The notes under the pieces: model-generated | Database searches by the model: none | The model's input: the letters and a program-made list of their open reading frames with translations, nothing else | Told to the model about the DNA's origin: nothing | Program-made: the position numbers and the translations under genes | DNA from: Sophora flavescens | Taxonomy: Eukaryota; Streptophyta; Magnoliopsida; Fabales; Fabaceae | Reading direction: 5' to 3' | Assembly: GCA_030762895.1 (NCBI GenBank) | Contig: CM061070.1 | Span: 78,297,291-78,361,290 of the forward strand | DNA length: 64,000 nucleotides | Shown: in pieces, positions 46,735-57,250 of the stretch | Numbering within the stretch: position 1 is the stretch's first letter | How the letters are laid out: every line of letters starts with the position of its first letter

Positions 46735-47024
46735 TAACACCCTTCTTGGCGCTATATTGTCTGTGATACATCTATTTTATAAGACCGAGTAAAGCGGAAA
46801 ATATTTATTTTCGACCAAAAATACGAGTTTATTTTTTTTTTCTTTTAGCAAATAACACGATACATATTCTTTAACATACATCATCAAACTTATGCATAAA
46901 TATTTTACAAACCACTCACCAAGTACTAACAATCATATTCATACATATCGCAGAAAAGGCGGAGATACCAACACCAGAAATTAACAACAAACTGGAAATA
47001 TGTTTATAATAATAATAACTTGGA
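46735..47024 (+). repeat. Left part of a split LTR (TGTAACACCC type)
   Basis: TGTAACACCCTTCTTGGCGC starts at about 46735, and TGTAACACCC is the usual LTR start of Tekay-type chromoviruses. The segment runs to the copia TSD at 47020-47024 and appears to continue after the copia element at 61833. No second LTR or internal domain is in the window, so this may be a solo LTR or a fragment. Confidence 0.5.
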
Positions 47025-47093
47025 TGTTAAAGATAAGATATGATTATCTGTTATTGTTTTAGATAAAGATCAGAGTTGTTACTCTTGATCATT
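47025..47093 (+). repeat. 5' LTR of the copia element, first part
   Basis: It starts TGTTAAAGATAAGATATG and is cut at GATCATT by CACTA-3. ATT at 47091-47093 is one copy of the CACTA TSD. Confidence 0.93.
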
Positions 47094-47104
47094 CACTACA
47101 AAAA

Positions 47105-47535
47105 AAAGGTCATATAGCGACCGAAAATAGCGACCGAATTTTTGGTTGCTATTTGCGACCGAAATGGCGACCGATTGTAGGATCTAAATCAAACACTGAT
47201 TAGAGTTGATATTGCGACCAAAATAGCGACCGAAATAGAGCGTAGCAGAGTTATCGGTCTCTATTTCGGTCGCAAAATAAAGGAAAGTAAAAGTAAAAAA
47301 TTTATGACTTTTTAGCGACCGAAATGGCGACCGAGTTAAATGCAACGGTTAAAATTAAGTTATCTTTTGCGACCGATATTAAAGCGGTCGCTAAACGGCG
47401 CGTAAAAAATTAAAATAGAGCGTTTTAGCGACCGATTTAGCGACCGAATTATTCGGTCGCTAAAATTACGGATTCAAATTCCAAATTAACCGTTTTAGCG
47501 ACCGTTTTAGCGACCATTTTAGCGACCGATTTAAT
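47105..47535. repeat. Left subterminal array of CACTA-3
   Basis: Repeated TAGCGACCGA and TCGGTCGC motifs in both orientations over about 430 bp, with spacing irregular but dense. They correspond to the right array at 56820-57225. Confidence 0.85.
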
Positions 47536-48026
47536 TTTAGGTTTGAAAATAAACTGGTTTGACATTAATCAGACATTAAATTTTGGACCGAGTATTTTCT
47601 TAGTTGATCAGTTCAACTATTAATCTTTACTCTAATTTGAATTTTGAAATCATATATTTATCAATCTTTATTTTTAGATTCAAAAACTAAAAACATATTT
47701 ATTTTTAGGCTTAATATTTTATCACTCATTTTTGTACCTATCACTGAATGTTAAGTTTAAAACATAAAAACTCTCTCCTTCCCTCGTCAGACCCGTAACC
47801 CCTCCCCCCTCTCTCTTTCTTTCTTTTTCTTCTTCTTTCTCCTTCTTTCTCTCTTCTTCTTCTTCCTCCCTCCAACTTCACCCTCTTCCTTCACTCTCAG
47901 CCGGCGTCGTCCCTCCACCGCAGCCACCGTCCGGCCGCGCGCCGCGCCTCCTAGGGACGCCGTTCAGTCACTGCTCAACACAGAGATGATGGCTATCCGA
48001 CCCAGCCCTTTCCTGCGCGCGCCTGG
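47536..48026 (+). other. GC- and CT-rich leader-like segment in CACTA-3
   Basis: AT-rich sequence changes at about 47780 to a CT-rich run (CTCTCTTTCTTTC) and then to GC-rich text (CCGTCCGGCCGCGCGCCGCG), like the 5' leader of a plant gene. It is interrupted at CCTGG (48022-48026) by the Athila-like element and resumes at 53720. It may be the element's own promoter and leader or captured host sequence. Confidence 0.45.
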
Positions 48027-49541
48027 TGTTGGTGACGCCGGCAAGTGTACCGGGTCGTCGCAAGTAATAAAAGAAACACGGTAAGTAATTACCGAGGTCG
48101 AACTCAGGGATTGGGCTACCAATTCGACTAATCCGCGGGAAATCCGATACGTTTGGTCAAGTTACAGAAGGTGGTTGAGAGGGAGAGAATAGTATCGAAA
48201 TCAAATTAACAAATCTAATAAAATAATTAACTAAAAATATGAAATTAAAATATCCAAGGTCTCAAATCCACTACCCAATCATGTATAGTACCCAAGTGAT
48301 GATGAATTCCTCCCTAAGTTCAATTACGATGTCAACCGGGACCCCTAAATTCTCCTATATCCACTGTCGTGCTCAATAGGACGTATTCGACGATTGAATT
48401 AATTACTTACTAGGTCTCATAATCCTAATCTCGAATTTGGTTAATTCTTGTTCCCTATAAGGTTGCACTAATCTCCTAAATCCACTGTCGTGCTCATTAT
48501 TCGATTAGTGATTCCAATCCAAGTTCTAAAACGCGAATCGCCGATCGGCCTCAAACACGTTAACTAGTTAATCACGCAAAACATATGATCGATGCAATCA
48601 AATCAGAATTGGAAAACATGTATTGAGAGAAGGGGAGAAAAACATACATCACATTAACGCTATACTGCCATGGGTGGCTTCATCGATCCCCCGGACGAGG
48701 GGATTAGTTCCTCATGCTCATAGACAAACAATCGGACATAATCACCATCGTAAAATAAAAAGAAAAGGAAAAGAGGAGACGCAGCTCCAAAGAGAAACAA
48801 GGATTCGTAACTATTACTGATCTAAACTAGTGGAAAAACCTCCTCCTAAAACTCTCCCCTCATTCTGATCTGAAACAGCCTTTAAATAAGGATTCTGTTT
48901 TTCGTCCGCTCGCGGGGCGAGCTTACTCTCGCGGCGCGAATTTTAGTTTTGGCGGGCATTCAAGTTTGGATTTTCGCGAGGCGAGAGTTTGTTCGCGAGG
49001 CGAGTCTTCCAAACCCTAATCTATCACAGCCGTGATCTTCATCACGGCTAGGCCGTGATGGTCTCTGTCTTCCAGGGTCTTCAGACTTTCGCGGGGCGAG
49101 ACTTCAATTCTAGGCTGTGACCTTCATCACGGCTAGGCCGTGATGGTCTCTGACTTCCAGGTCTTCAAACTCTCGCGTGGCGAGCATACTGTTCGCGGGG
49201 CGAGCCAGAGTGATGACTGTTCCTGCTTTATCTGATGTTCAGGCTCGCGAGGCGAGAATCCACTCGCGTGGCGAGCATCTCCAGAAGTGCTTTTTCCACT
49301 GCTTCTTGACTTTCCTTGACTCCCGGAGCTTCACTTATTGACCTGAAAACACCAAAAGCAACCAAAAGCATAATTCTATCCAAAATAAGCTAAAAACTAC
49401 ACAAAAGACGCAAAACGAGTCAAAGTCCAACTTAGGAACAAAACAAGGAAAATTTGGGCGAAAACGAGATTGAACTCGAATAATTTGCACAAAAACCACG
49501 GTCCATCTAGTTATAAAACTAGATAAGCCGAAGGCTTATCA
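48027..49541 (-). repeat. Left (3') LTR of the Athila-like element
   Basis: On the plus strand it runs from TGTTGGTGACGCC to GGCTTATCA. It contains many CGCGGGGCGAG and CGCGAGGCGAG motifs (48905-49280) and two copies of CACGGCTAGGCCGTGATGG. It differs from the right LTR at scattered sites and small indels. Confidence 0.93.
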
Positions 49542-50905
49542 AAACACCCCAAACTTAAACCTTGCTTGTCCCCAAGCAAGCTTAAAACTCAAAAACGACT
49601 CAAGACTTGGCAAGCGTAGGGGATTCAATCGATTTCGCACAAATTTCATGCAATCAAAACAGTTTTTCTCCAATGATCTCCCCCTACATTAATGTAATCC
49701 CCACATTCATCTACTTTAAACAATTGAGAACTTATCATTCATGCCATCATTAGTCTAAGTTGAGGATCAAAAATACACACAAAGGAAGATCACCAATTTC
49801 AAACAATTGCCTTCCTCACAAGGGCATTTAGTATTTCACTCATTCGCTCAAGTTTGTCTAGGCTATCAACTTCTCACTCAATTTCACATTCTAAGAGCAC
49901 TTCCCATGAATTTGATTTTCATCTCAAAAATAGTTCCCACGAAAACATGCATGCAACATCAATAGGTCTTTTAAAGGTTGTAATGGGGCCTGGCTCAAGG
50001 TAAGATATTCAAAGGATAGAGGCTAAGTCCCTAGGATCAATGAGAGCATGAAACTAATATCACAACAATTGAATTCACTCTCATATTATTCTCTTCCTTG
50101 CATTTGGTGGCTACACACCTCTTCCTTTTTATATTTATTTTTCCTTGCCCTTTTTGGCACATATTCAATGCTTTTCATCACCCTTTTTTTTTTTTCAAGC
50201 CTTCGGTCCTTACTTCCGTTTTTCTTTTTCTCAACTATGATTCATGAACTTGTAGCCACCCCAAACTTAGTTCCACAACAACACTCACAAAGCTAAAATT
50301 CCATACTCTCCTAAATCCTAGGATAGGGGAAAATCATGGTTTTTCTGAGTTAATGGCTTGTAATGTAAGGTCATCAAGAAACAATAGGCTTCAAGGCTCA
50401 ATGTGGCTAACTAGGGATCATTCATCAAGGTTGGTTCAATTTATGGCCAAGTAGTTAATTCAAAGAAAATTGCCTAAATCATTTGATGCAACATATAAAC
50501 ATGCAAACCATGAAGAGATTCAAGCAAATCCGGGAAAGTGCAACTTAATAGTGATTCACACAATCAAAAACAAAGTTGGAGGCTCAAATCCTCACCTGGA
50601 CATTTTGCAAATTGTTTGACCGAGATACAATTCCTAGTGTGTGCACCCCCTCACCCCAAACTTATCATAAATCAAGTAATCACAATAAAATTCTCAAAGT
50701 TCAGTTTTCAATTTTTAAGTGGGGATCAAATTTTCTATTTTCAGAACCTAGGGGGAAATCATCGATGGTCAAAGTAATTCATGCAATCAATCCATGCTCA
50801 ATTTAATTGATATCCAACAAGCTTGCCGACACACATTCATACAACAACTCTTGATCTTCTCAAATTATTCAAGAGTGACAAACAAAAACAAAACAAAAAC
50901 AAAAG
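49542..50905 (-). other. 3' non-coding internal region of the Athila-like element
   Basis: No frame with a domain is seen on either strand. The minus-strand text next to the LTR reads AAGTTTGGGGTGTTT, a plausible polypurine-type tract. The rest is AT-rich with stop codons in all frames. Confidence 0.6.
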
Positions 50906-52024
50906 TTAGGAGAAGAGAGGGATACCTAGCTTGGGTTGCCTCCCAAGTAGCGCTTGTTTAACGTCCCGAGCCTGACTTATTAAGAAGCATCCACCTGGAT
51001 CCCATAGCCTGTGGTACAAGGGCCAAGAGATGCTCATCATGTGAGGTCTTCTACCCGGATCCCATGGTTTATGAAGTGGCCCTCGCAGGAGCAATATGAC
51101 TCTATCCTTGATTCCATCTGGCCCGTGTGTGGAAACTCCATTGACCTCTGTAATTATGAACTCACTTCCTCTCGGGTCAAATGGTGTCTTCACGAGGAAG
51201 TGTGCCAGACAAGTGGGAGGGTCTAACTTACCGGTGTCCACACATGCATGCAAGCCAACATATTTATTTAACGCATCAAAATCAGGTTGCTTGGCAAGCA
51301 TGGTGTAATCCTCTACCACTTTATCTTCATTTTGCTCTCTACCCCCTTGCTCCGGTGCCTTGTCCCTTGCCAACTCCTCTTCCTTAGGTTGCTCTTCCTC
51401 AACATGTGGCTGTTCCGGGGCCTTATCGCTTGTCAATTCCTTTTCCTCCGGTTGTTCTTCCTCAACATGTGGTAGTTCTTCCTCAACTCCCTGAGAACTA
51501 GTTACATCCCAGTCATATCCCAACACCCCACTACTTCTAGTTGTTGTGGCATTGCATTGGTTCTTAGGGTCGTTCTCGGTATCAACTGGGAAAGTCTCTG
51601 GGGGATTCTCATTTAGTTGCCTTGCGAGTTGGGCAATCTGCATCTCTAATGCCGCATTCGCCTTCTCAAATGATGTGGCCATCTTATCAATGGCTGCGTT
51701 TGTATTGATTGACACTTTCTCAATTGTCGCACTCAACTTCTCAAGAGCCAACTCCCAAGGTTGTGGTTGCCAATTCTGTTGAGGTTGTTGTTGCCAATTT
51801 TGTTGAGGTTGTGGTTGCCAGGCTAGACCATCGTCAGCATTACTCCAAGCGAAATCCAGATGGTCTCTACTCATATCACCCCAATACTGATTCTGACTCT
51901 GATAGTTGTTCTGGGGCACGCTGTCATAGAAATTATGCCATGGTTCCACATATTCTTGAGAGAAGTAGAACGGACAACTCCAAGTGTCATGGTTCCCATT
52001 ACAATATTCGCAACCCGGAAGCAT
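50906..52024 (-). CDS. Truncated Athila-type Gag: zinc knuckle plus acidic linker, 372 aa
   Basis: An intact minus-strand frame from ATG at 52024 to a stop at 50906. A CCHC-like knuckle lies at residues 5-18 (CEYCNGNHDTWSCP: C-x2-C-x4-H-x4-C). Then comes a Gln/Pro/Trp-rich stretch (about 70-90), a helical segment (about 95-140; Leu, Ile and Ala heptads), an acidic part with a duplicated PHVEEEQP unit, and a C-terminal tail containing ALLGRQP, a motif I associate with Athila elements. The capsid-forming N-terminal part of Gag is missing. It may be translated as a small RNA-binding protein, but this is inference. Confidence 0.7.
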   Translation of the reverse strand: MLPGCEYCNGNHDTWSCPFYFSQEYVEPWHNFYDSVPQNNYQSQNQYWGDMSRDHLDFAWSNADDGLAWQPQPQQNWQQQPQQNWQPQPWELALEKLSATIEKVSINTNAAIDKMATSFEKANAALEMQIAQLARQLNENPPETFPVDTENDPKNQCNATTTRSSGVLGYDWDVTSSQGVEEELPHVEEEQPEEKELTSDKAPEQPHVEEEQPKEEELARDKAPEQGGREQNEDKVVEDYTMLAKQPDFDALNKYVGLHACVDTGKLDPPTCLAHFLVKTPFDPRGSEFIITEVNGVSTHGPDGIKDRVILLLRGPLHKPWDPGRRPHMMSISWPLYHRLWDPGGCFLISQARDVKQALLGRQPKLGIPLFS

Positions 52025-52175
52025 TCATTCGTGTACCTCGCATACAAAACAAGGCAAGACCAAGTGGAATCAAAGAAGTAGAGAGAAATAATAAAGAAAT
52101 AACAGAAAAATAAAAAGAAAAACAGCTTAACCAAATAATCAAATTCCCTAAAAATTAGGAAAATTGGTGTGCCAA

Positions 52176-52193
52176 TCCCCGGCAACGGCGCCA
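52176..52193 (-). other. Primer-binding site (tRNA-Asp) of the Athila-like element
   Basis: The plus strand reads TCCCCGGCAACGGCGCCA, which equals the 3' end of plant tRNA-Asp including CCA. It lies six bases inside the right LTR, so minus-strand DNA synthesis starts here and the right LTR is the 5' LTR. Confidence 0.9.
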
Positions 52194-52199
52194 AAAACT

Positions 52200-53719
52200 T
52201 GTTGATGACGCCGGCAAGTGTACCGGGTCGTCGCAAGTAATAAAAGAAACACGGTAAGTAATTACCGAGGTCGAACTCAGGGATTGGGCTACCAATTCGA
52301 CTAATCCGCGAGAAATCCGATACTTTTGGTCAAGTTACAGAAGAAGGTGGTTGAGGGAGAGAGAATAGGATTAAATTCAAATTAACAAATCTAATAAAAT
52401 AATTAGCTAAGAATCTGAAATTAAAATTGTCCAAGGTCACAAATCCACCTACCCAATCATGTATAGTACCCAAGTGATGATGAATTCCTCCCTAAGTTCA
52501 ATTACGATGTCAACCGGGACCCCTAATTTCTCCTATATCCACTGTCGTGCTCAATAGGACGTATTCGACGATTGGATTAATTACTTACTAGGTCTCATAA
52601 TCCTAATCTCGAATTCTATTAAACCTTGTTCCCTATATGGTTGCACTAATCAAATAAATCCACTGTCGTGCTCATTATTCAATTAATGATTCCAATTCAA
52701 GTTCTAAAACGCGACTCGCTGTTCGGCCTCAAACACGTTAACTAGTTAATCACGCAACACATATGATCAACGCAATCAAATCAGAATTGGAAAACATTCA
52801 TAAGAGAAGGGGAGAAAAACATACGTCACAAGAACACTATACCGCCATGGGCGGCTTCATTGATCCCTCGGACGAGGGGATTAGTTCCTCATGCCCGTGA
52901 CGACGCACAAACAATCCGACATAATCTCCATCAAATAAGAAAAGAAAAGAGGAGGGAGACGCAGCTCCAGAAACAAGGATTCGCACTACTACTCTGATCT
53001 AAATAGTGGCTAACAACTTCCTTCTAAAAAACTCCTCTCATTCTGATCTGAAACAGCCTTTAAATAAGGATTCTGTTTTTCGTCCGCTCGCGGGGAGAGC
53101 TTACTCTCGCGACGCGAATTTTAGTTTTGGCGCGCATTCAAGTTTGGATTTTCGCGAGGCGAGAGTTTGTTCGCGAGGCGAGTCTTCCAAACCCTAATCT
53201 ATCACAGCCGTGATCTTCATCACGGCTAGGCCGTGATGGTCTCTGTCTTCCAGGGTCTTCAGACTTTCGTGGGGCGAGACTTCAATTCTAGGCTGTGACC
53301 TTCATCACGGCTAGGCCGTGATGGTCTCTGACTTCCAGGTCTTCAAACTCTCGCGTGGCGAGCATACTGTTCGCGGGGCGAGCCAGAGTGATGACTGTTC
53401 CTGCTTTATCTGATGTTCAGGCTCGCGAGGCGAGAATCCACTCGCGTGGCGAGCATCTCCAGAAGTGCTTTTTCCACTGCTTCTTGACTTTCCTTGACTC
53501 CCGGAGCTTCACTTATTGACCTGAAAACACCAAAAGCAACCAAAAGCATAATTCTATCCAAAATAAGCTAAAAACTACACAAAAGACGCAAAACGAGTCA
53601 AAGTCCAACTTAGGAACAAAACAAGGCAAATTTGGGCGAAAACGAGATTGAACTCGAATAATTTGCACAAAAACCACGGTCCATCTAGTTATAAAACTAG
53701 ATAAGCCGAAGGCTTATCA
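52200..53719 (-). repeat. Right (5') LTR of the Athila-like element
   Basis: On the plus strand it runs from TGTTGATGACGCC to GGCTTATCA and pairs with 48027-49541. It carries the same GCGAGGCGAG clusters (53085-53455) and CACGGCTAGGCCGTGATGG copies (53219 and 53306). Confidence 0.93.
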
Positions 53720-53724
53720 CCTGG

Positions 53725-54356
53725 CCGCTGCTTCGCCCTCCGCCGTCGTGAAACGACATCTCCACTGCGGTAAGCTCCGGTTGCCGCCATTAATGGTGGT
53801 TTTCAACCTCTATGGGTTGTTACACCTCCTTTCCTCCTCCCCTAAAGCTTGATTATTGTTTTCATTTAGATCTTGGTGCTGTCCAGAAGCGCATCGCCGT
53901 CCTCCGCTGCCACTGCCGCCACGCCGGACAGCCAGACCGCCACCATCTCTTCTCCCTTACTTATGGGTGAGTGATTCCTCACCTTACCTTGTTGGATTTC
54001 AAGAAATCCCCAAATAGATTTTGAAACCCTAACCCTTTGATTTCAGATTTTACTCTTAAAATTAAACCTTGTTTTATGAAATTGGGACTGTGAACCCTAA
54101 ACCCCAATTTGATTTTAATTAAATTTGGTTATGTTTTTGTGAAATTAATTATGATTTAGTGCAATTAGGACTCATAAAAAGTTTTAAGTGAAGACTTATT
54201 CTCATTTGATATGTCATATGTCTATACAATTACTTATATGCTTTCACTGAGAAGTAAGAACTGAGCTTAACCATATATATTAGTAGTTATGGGCGCTTTT
54301 TTTGCATTGATGGCTACTCCTTTTTAGTTAGTAGTTCTTACAAGAGTTCTCATCTG
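53725..54356 (+). other. Leader-like region upstream of FIP37 fragments in CACTA-3
   Basis: It continues the GC-rich text broken by the Athila-like element (53725-53960, with CCGCCACGCCGGACAG), then becomes AT-rich. Possible splice donors follow TATGGGTGAGTG (about 53965). A TTTTTAG acceptor-like site lies at 54322-54328, just before the FIP37 exon. The layout suggests a transcription unit of leader, intron and captured exons. This is not proven. Confidence 0.4.
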
Positions 54357-54422
54357 ATGGCTAAATGTAGAACCCTGCAGGAGGAAAATGAGGAGATTGG
54401 GAATCAAGCTTCAGAGGGGAAG
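54357..54422 (+). pseudogene. FIP37: Captured FIP37 (WTAP-like) exon fragment 1
   Basis: The frame MAKCRTLQEENEEIGNQASE-GK (22 codons) ends at GGGAAG followed by a GT donor at 54423. It matches the coiled-coil region of plant FIP37, the WTAP homologue and regulatory subunit of the m6A methyltransferase complex. The preceding CTG also fits (LMAKC). The exon may start up to 30 bp earlier. Only a small part of the roughly 330-residue host protein is present, so this is a captured fragment and not a gene. Confidence 0.8.
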
Positions 54423-54599
54423 GTGATGCTATCCCATTTGCTTTTTGCTTCTATTTTCTAATTGTCACTGTTTTCTTTTCCATTCTTGCATAGTCACACA
54501 ATATAAAGCTTAATGTGCTTAATGTATTTTATGTTATTCATTCTGAATTGATGGTTTCATTGTTTGCTTTTTCCTTTATTTTTTCTCCTTGGTTTGCAG

Positions 54600-54656
54600 A
54601 TGCATGAATTAGCGTTGAATCTTACACTGCAAAAGTCCCAGAATGCACAACTCAGG
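54600..54656 (+). pseudogene. FIP37: Captured FIP37 exon fragment 2, first copy (broken)
   Basis: After a TTTGCAG acceptor the frame reads MHELALNLTLQKSQNAQLR (19 codons), which continues fragment 1 in the FIP37 coiled coil. The match then stops at AGG and the text becomes unrelated (CCGAAGCAC), so the exon lost its 3' end and donor site. About 150 bp of intron upstream is also retained and is duplicated at 55770-55921. Confidence 0.8.
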
Positions 54657-55769
54657 CCGAAGCACTTTGGATCATAATAATCCCTGCTTTTCCTTTTTGA
54701 GGACCTTTATATTTCTCTGTTCTTAAAATTTAGGTTGATAAAGCTGCTCAAGGTTGGGTTCCTATATTTTTGGCATTCATGCATTTATGTTCATATTAGT
54801 TACTATGATCAATCGAAATATCTATCACCATGCAAAGCTATTTTGCATACCGACCACATGAATTCATAATTATTAAAAAGTTTAGATACAGAATGCTATA
54901 TAAGGAACTATTTATATGTTAGCCTCTGAATCATTGTGGTTTGGTGATCTTTTCGTGTATTCCACCTCTGTACTTTGCTATGTCATTAGATAAATAGATA
55001 CATCACTTTGTTATTCAAGTGTGAGGCTAGAATGACATTTATTGAGTTCTGCATTTGTTGAGTTAACTATTTGGAATTGATATATGGCTTATTGTTTCTA
55101 TTATATGGAATGGAAGTACATTTGGGATGTTATGTGATACGAAGGCTTATTTCTGAAAATGCTATCTTTGTAGGAGAAGAGGCAATTTTATGCTTTTGTG
55201 GTTCTTCTTATTGATTCTACAGTTGGGAGGCTGTTTAGGGGCATTAAGCTTCATTATGGAACATGGAATCAATCATACTATTCCTATGTATGTGATCCAT
55301 TTGGAAGTCTTAGTGGGCTGCTGCAACTTATGCTTCTTTTTGGTTCAGGGCGGTGAGTTTGTGTTGGTAACGATGGAAATGATTTATGCTTGATTGCATA
55401 CTTAGGTGTGTTTCACATTGACTTGCATTAACCAATGAAATTGCTTGAGATTTTGTGCTTAAATGAATATCCACACTCTTCAAATTGAGCTGTGTTTTTA
55501 TTTTTGAAGATATATTTGAGCTCACTGAGGAAGCTGCAATAATGTGTCATCTAATATCTTAGTGGTCTTTTGCCTAAACTTTTATGTATTTTAAGAACAT
55601 TAATACAGGAGCATTGCTACATTGTTTTTCAAAAAGGAAGTTTTTTATCATATTGAAATATTTTTGGGGGATGTTATGACAAGTCATGATTTATTCACTT
55701 AATTTGCTTGATGTAACCTTGCAGGGGTGTATGGTCTTTGTATTTTTTTTTTATTGTCATTGATTTTTA
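54657..55769 (+). other. Segment between the two FIP37 exon copies
   Basis: AT-rich sequence of about 1.1 kb with no domain in any frame. A 67-codon plus-strand frame at 55190-55393 is Leu-rich and hydrophobic, and no family is recognised. It may derive from FIP37 introns or another captured locus. Confidence 0.45.
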
Positions 55770-55991
55770 CTTCTATTTTCTAATTGTCACTGTTTTATTT
55801 TTCATTCTTGCATAGTCACACAATATAAAGCTTAATGTGCTTAATGTATTTTATGTTATTCATTCTGAATTGATGGTTTCATTGTTTGCTTTTTCCTTTA
55901 TTTTTTCTCATTCCATTGCAGATGCATGAATTAGCGTTGAATCTTGCACTGCAGAAGTCCCGGAATGCACAACTCAGAAGTCAATTTGAAG
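55770..55991 (+). pseudogene. FIP37: Captured FIP37 exon fragment 2, second copy with intron
   Basis: The exon at 55922-55991 follows a TTGCAG acceptor and reads MHELALNLALQKSRNAQLRS then QFE-G, ending with a GT donor after a split Gly codon, as expected for the FIP37 exon end. The 150 bp before it is nearly identical to 54448-54599. Compared with the first copy it keeps the full exon but has three coding changes. This is a tandem duplication with about 1.32 kb offset inside the transposon. Confidence 0.8.
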
Positions 55992-56159
55992 GTTTGTTGA
56001 ATGAAATTTATTTCAGTATGTTCTGGCTTTTCAATCTTTTTGACTCTTGCAAATGACTACTCAAGAATCGCTAGTATGCCATGTCACCTTTGGTATCAGA
56101 TTTATATGCATTTATAATCATGTATTTTTCTTTTCAAACAAAGAGGTATTGAATCAATA

Positions 56160-56805
56160 ATTTGGTGTTTTGTTGGATGCTTGGAAGTCTTTTGCAGATA
56201 TGGATTAAATGGCAAGTGCATTATTGTTAATGATTGGACAAAGTGTAATTCTGCGTTGCTGGTCATGTTAAGGATTTTAGGATAAAATACTGCTTTGCTG
56301 GTGTTGGAAGCCGTGGTTGGTCAGATGAGGTTGATGGTTACTGGGCTTTGGGAGGTCAAATGTTTTCCCTGCAACATTAAAGTTTAAATCAAATTCTTTC
56401 TCTACATGGAGCTGGGTGTTGTGCTCTTCATGGTGGCTAATACAGGATTGAATTAATTGCTACAGATTAAAAGTTTATGGACTTGTTATGGTCTTTTTGG
56501 GCTTTTGATTTTCTATAGGGTGTAAAGGTTCAAAGGGCTTTTTCTCTTTTGCTGCTGTTATCCCTAATAAGCTTTTAGGCACTAAATTGCCAATAGCTGG
56601 GCGGTGGATTGGTTTTAGATATTAGGTGCTGAGGAATTTTTTTTGGTCGACGATTAGTTAGTATATATCAACCATTATTGTCTTCTCCAACTTTGGTTGA
56701 ATCTTTACCTTATCCCTCTTGTATCTGGTTCTTTTGTTTATGAGTTTAGAGTACCCATTATACTCTTTCAATACACTTTAGCTTATAAAAAAAATTATAT
56801 TTGGT
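56160..56805 (+). mobile_element. LINE 3' end inside CACTA-3
   Basis: The segment ends ACTCTTTCAATACACTTTAG then CTTATAAAAAAAATT, a plant L1-type 3' tail, and the preceding TTTGGTTGAATC/TGTATCTGGTTC text fits a LINE 3' UTR. The 5' limit is uncertain and no TSD was found, so the start given is approximate. Confidence 0.45.
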
Positions 56806-56819
56806 TTGTTATATGTTTT

Positions 56820-57230
56820 TTTAAAGAAATCGGTCACTAAATTGGTCCCTAGAACAAGTTTTGGGGACACATTTAGTGACTGATTTTTTTTTAATTTGGT
56901 GGCCAATTTAGCGACCGAATTAGCGACCGAATTTTCGGTCGCTAAAATTGGTCACATAACTGGTTATAGGAGACCAATTTAGCGACCAAATTTTCGGTCG
57001 CTAAAATTGGTCACATAACTGATTTTAGAAGACCAATTCAGCGACCGATTTTTATAAATTAGCGACCGAATTATTCGGTCGCTAATAGCGACCGATTGCA
57101 AATTCGGTCGCCAAATCATTTAGCGACCAGGGTTTTAGCAACCATCATTATTCGGTTGCTAATTCGGTCGTTAACCTATTTAGCGACCGAATTTTGATGA
57201 ATAGCGACCGATTTCTTTGGTCGCTAAACA
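56820..57230. repeat. Right subterminal array of CACTA-3
   Basis: GCGACCGA and TCGGTCGC motifs alternate over about 400 bp up to GGTCGCTAAACACAC next to the terminus, mirroring the left array. A local direct duplication (AAAATTGGTCACATAACTG at 56944 and 57002) is included. Confidence 0.85.
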
Positions 57231-57250
57231 CACTTTTTTTTGTAGTGATT

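Larger units (their letters stand above)
48027..53719 (-). mobile_element. Non-autonomous Athila-like LTR retrotransposon with a gag remnant
   Basis: LTRs 48027-49541 (1,515 bp) and 52200-53719 (1,520 bp) are flanked by a perfect TSD CCTGG (48022-48026 and 53720-53724). The minus strand shows the primer-binding site TGGCGCCGTTGCCGGGGA (52193 to 52176), an exact match to the tRNA-Asp 3' end and typical of Athila. Between the LTRs is one intact 372-codon frame (zinc knuckle plus linker) and no protease, RT, integrase or RNase H. This fits a TR-GAG or LARD-type derivative that depends on an autonomous partner. Confidence 0.9.
47094..57247. mobile_element. CACTA-3: CACTA transposon carrying host FIP37 exon fragments
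   Basis: The ends CACTACAAAAAAAA and TTTTTTTTTGTAGTG are flanked by TSD ATT (47091-47093 and 57248-57250). Joining the flanks restores the LTR sequence GATCATTCCTTAGC seen in the 3' LTR. Both ends carry GCGACCG palindromic arrays. No transposase frame is present. Instead it holds FIP37-like exons on the plus strand (54357-54422, 54600-54656, 55922-55991), a GC-rich leader-like segment, a LINE tail and a nested Athila-like element. It is therefore a non-autonomous, gene-capturing CACTA. Length 10,154 bp (about 4.46 kb without the nested element and its duplicated TSD). Confidence 0.93.

Noticed and set aside
51011..52113. Several plus-strand open frames over the Athila-like gag
   Set aside because: They are antisense shadows of the minus-strand gag frame, which has the zinc knuckle and the correct orientation relative to the primer-binding site.
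55190..55393. 67-codon hydrophobic frame between FIP37 copies
   Set aside because: It shows no family resemblance and sits in intron-like AT-rich DNA; Leu/Phe richness is expected from T-rich sequence.
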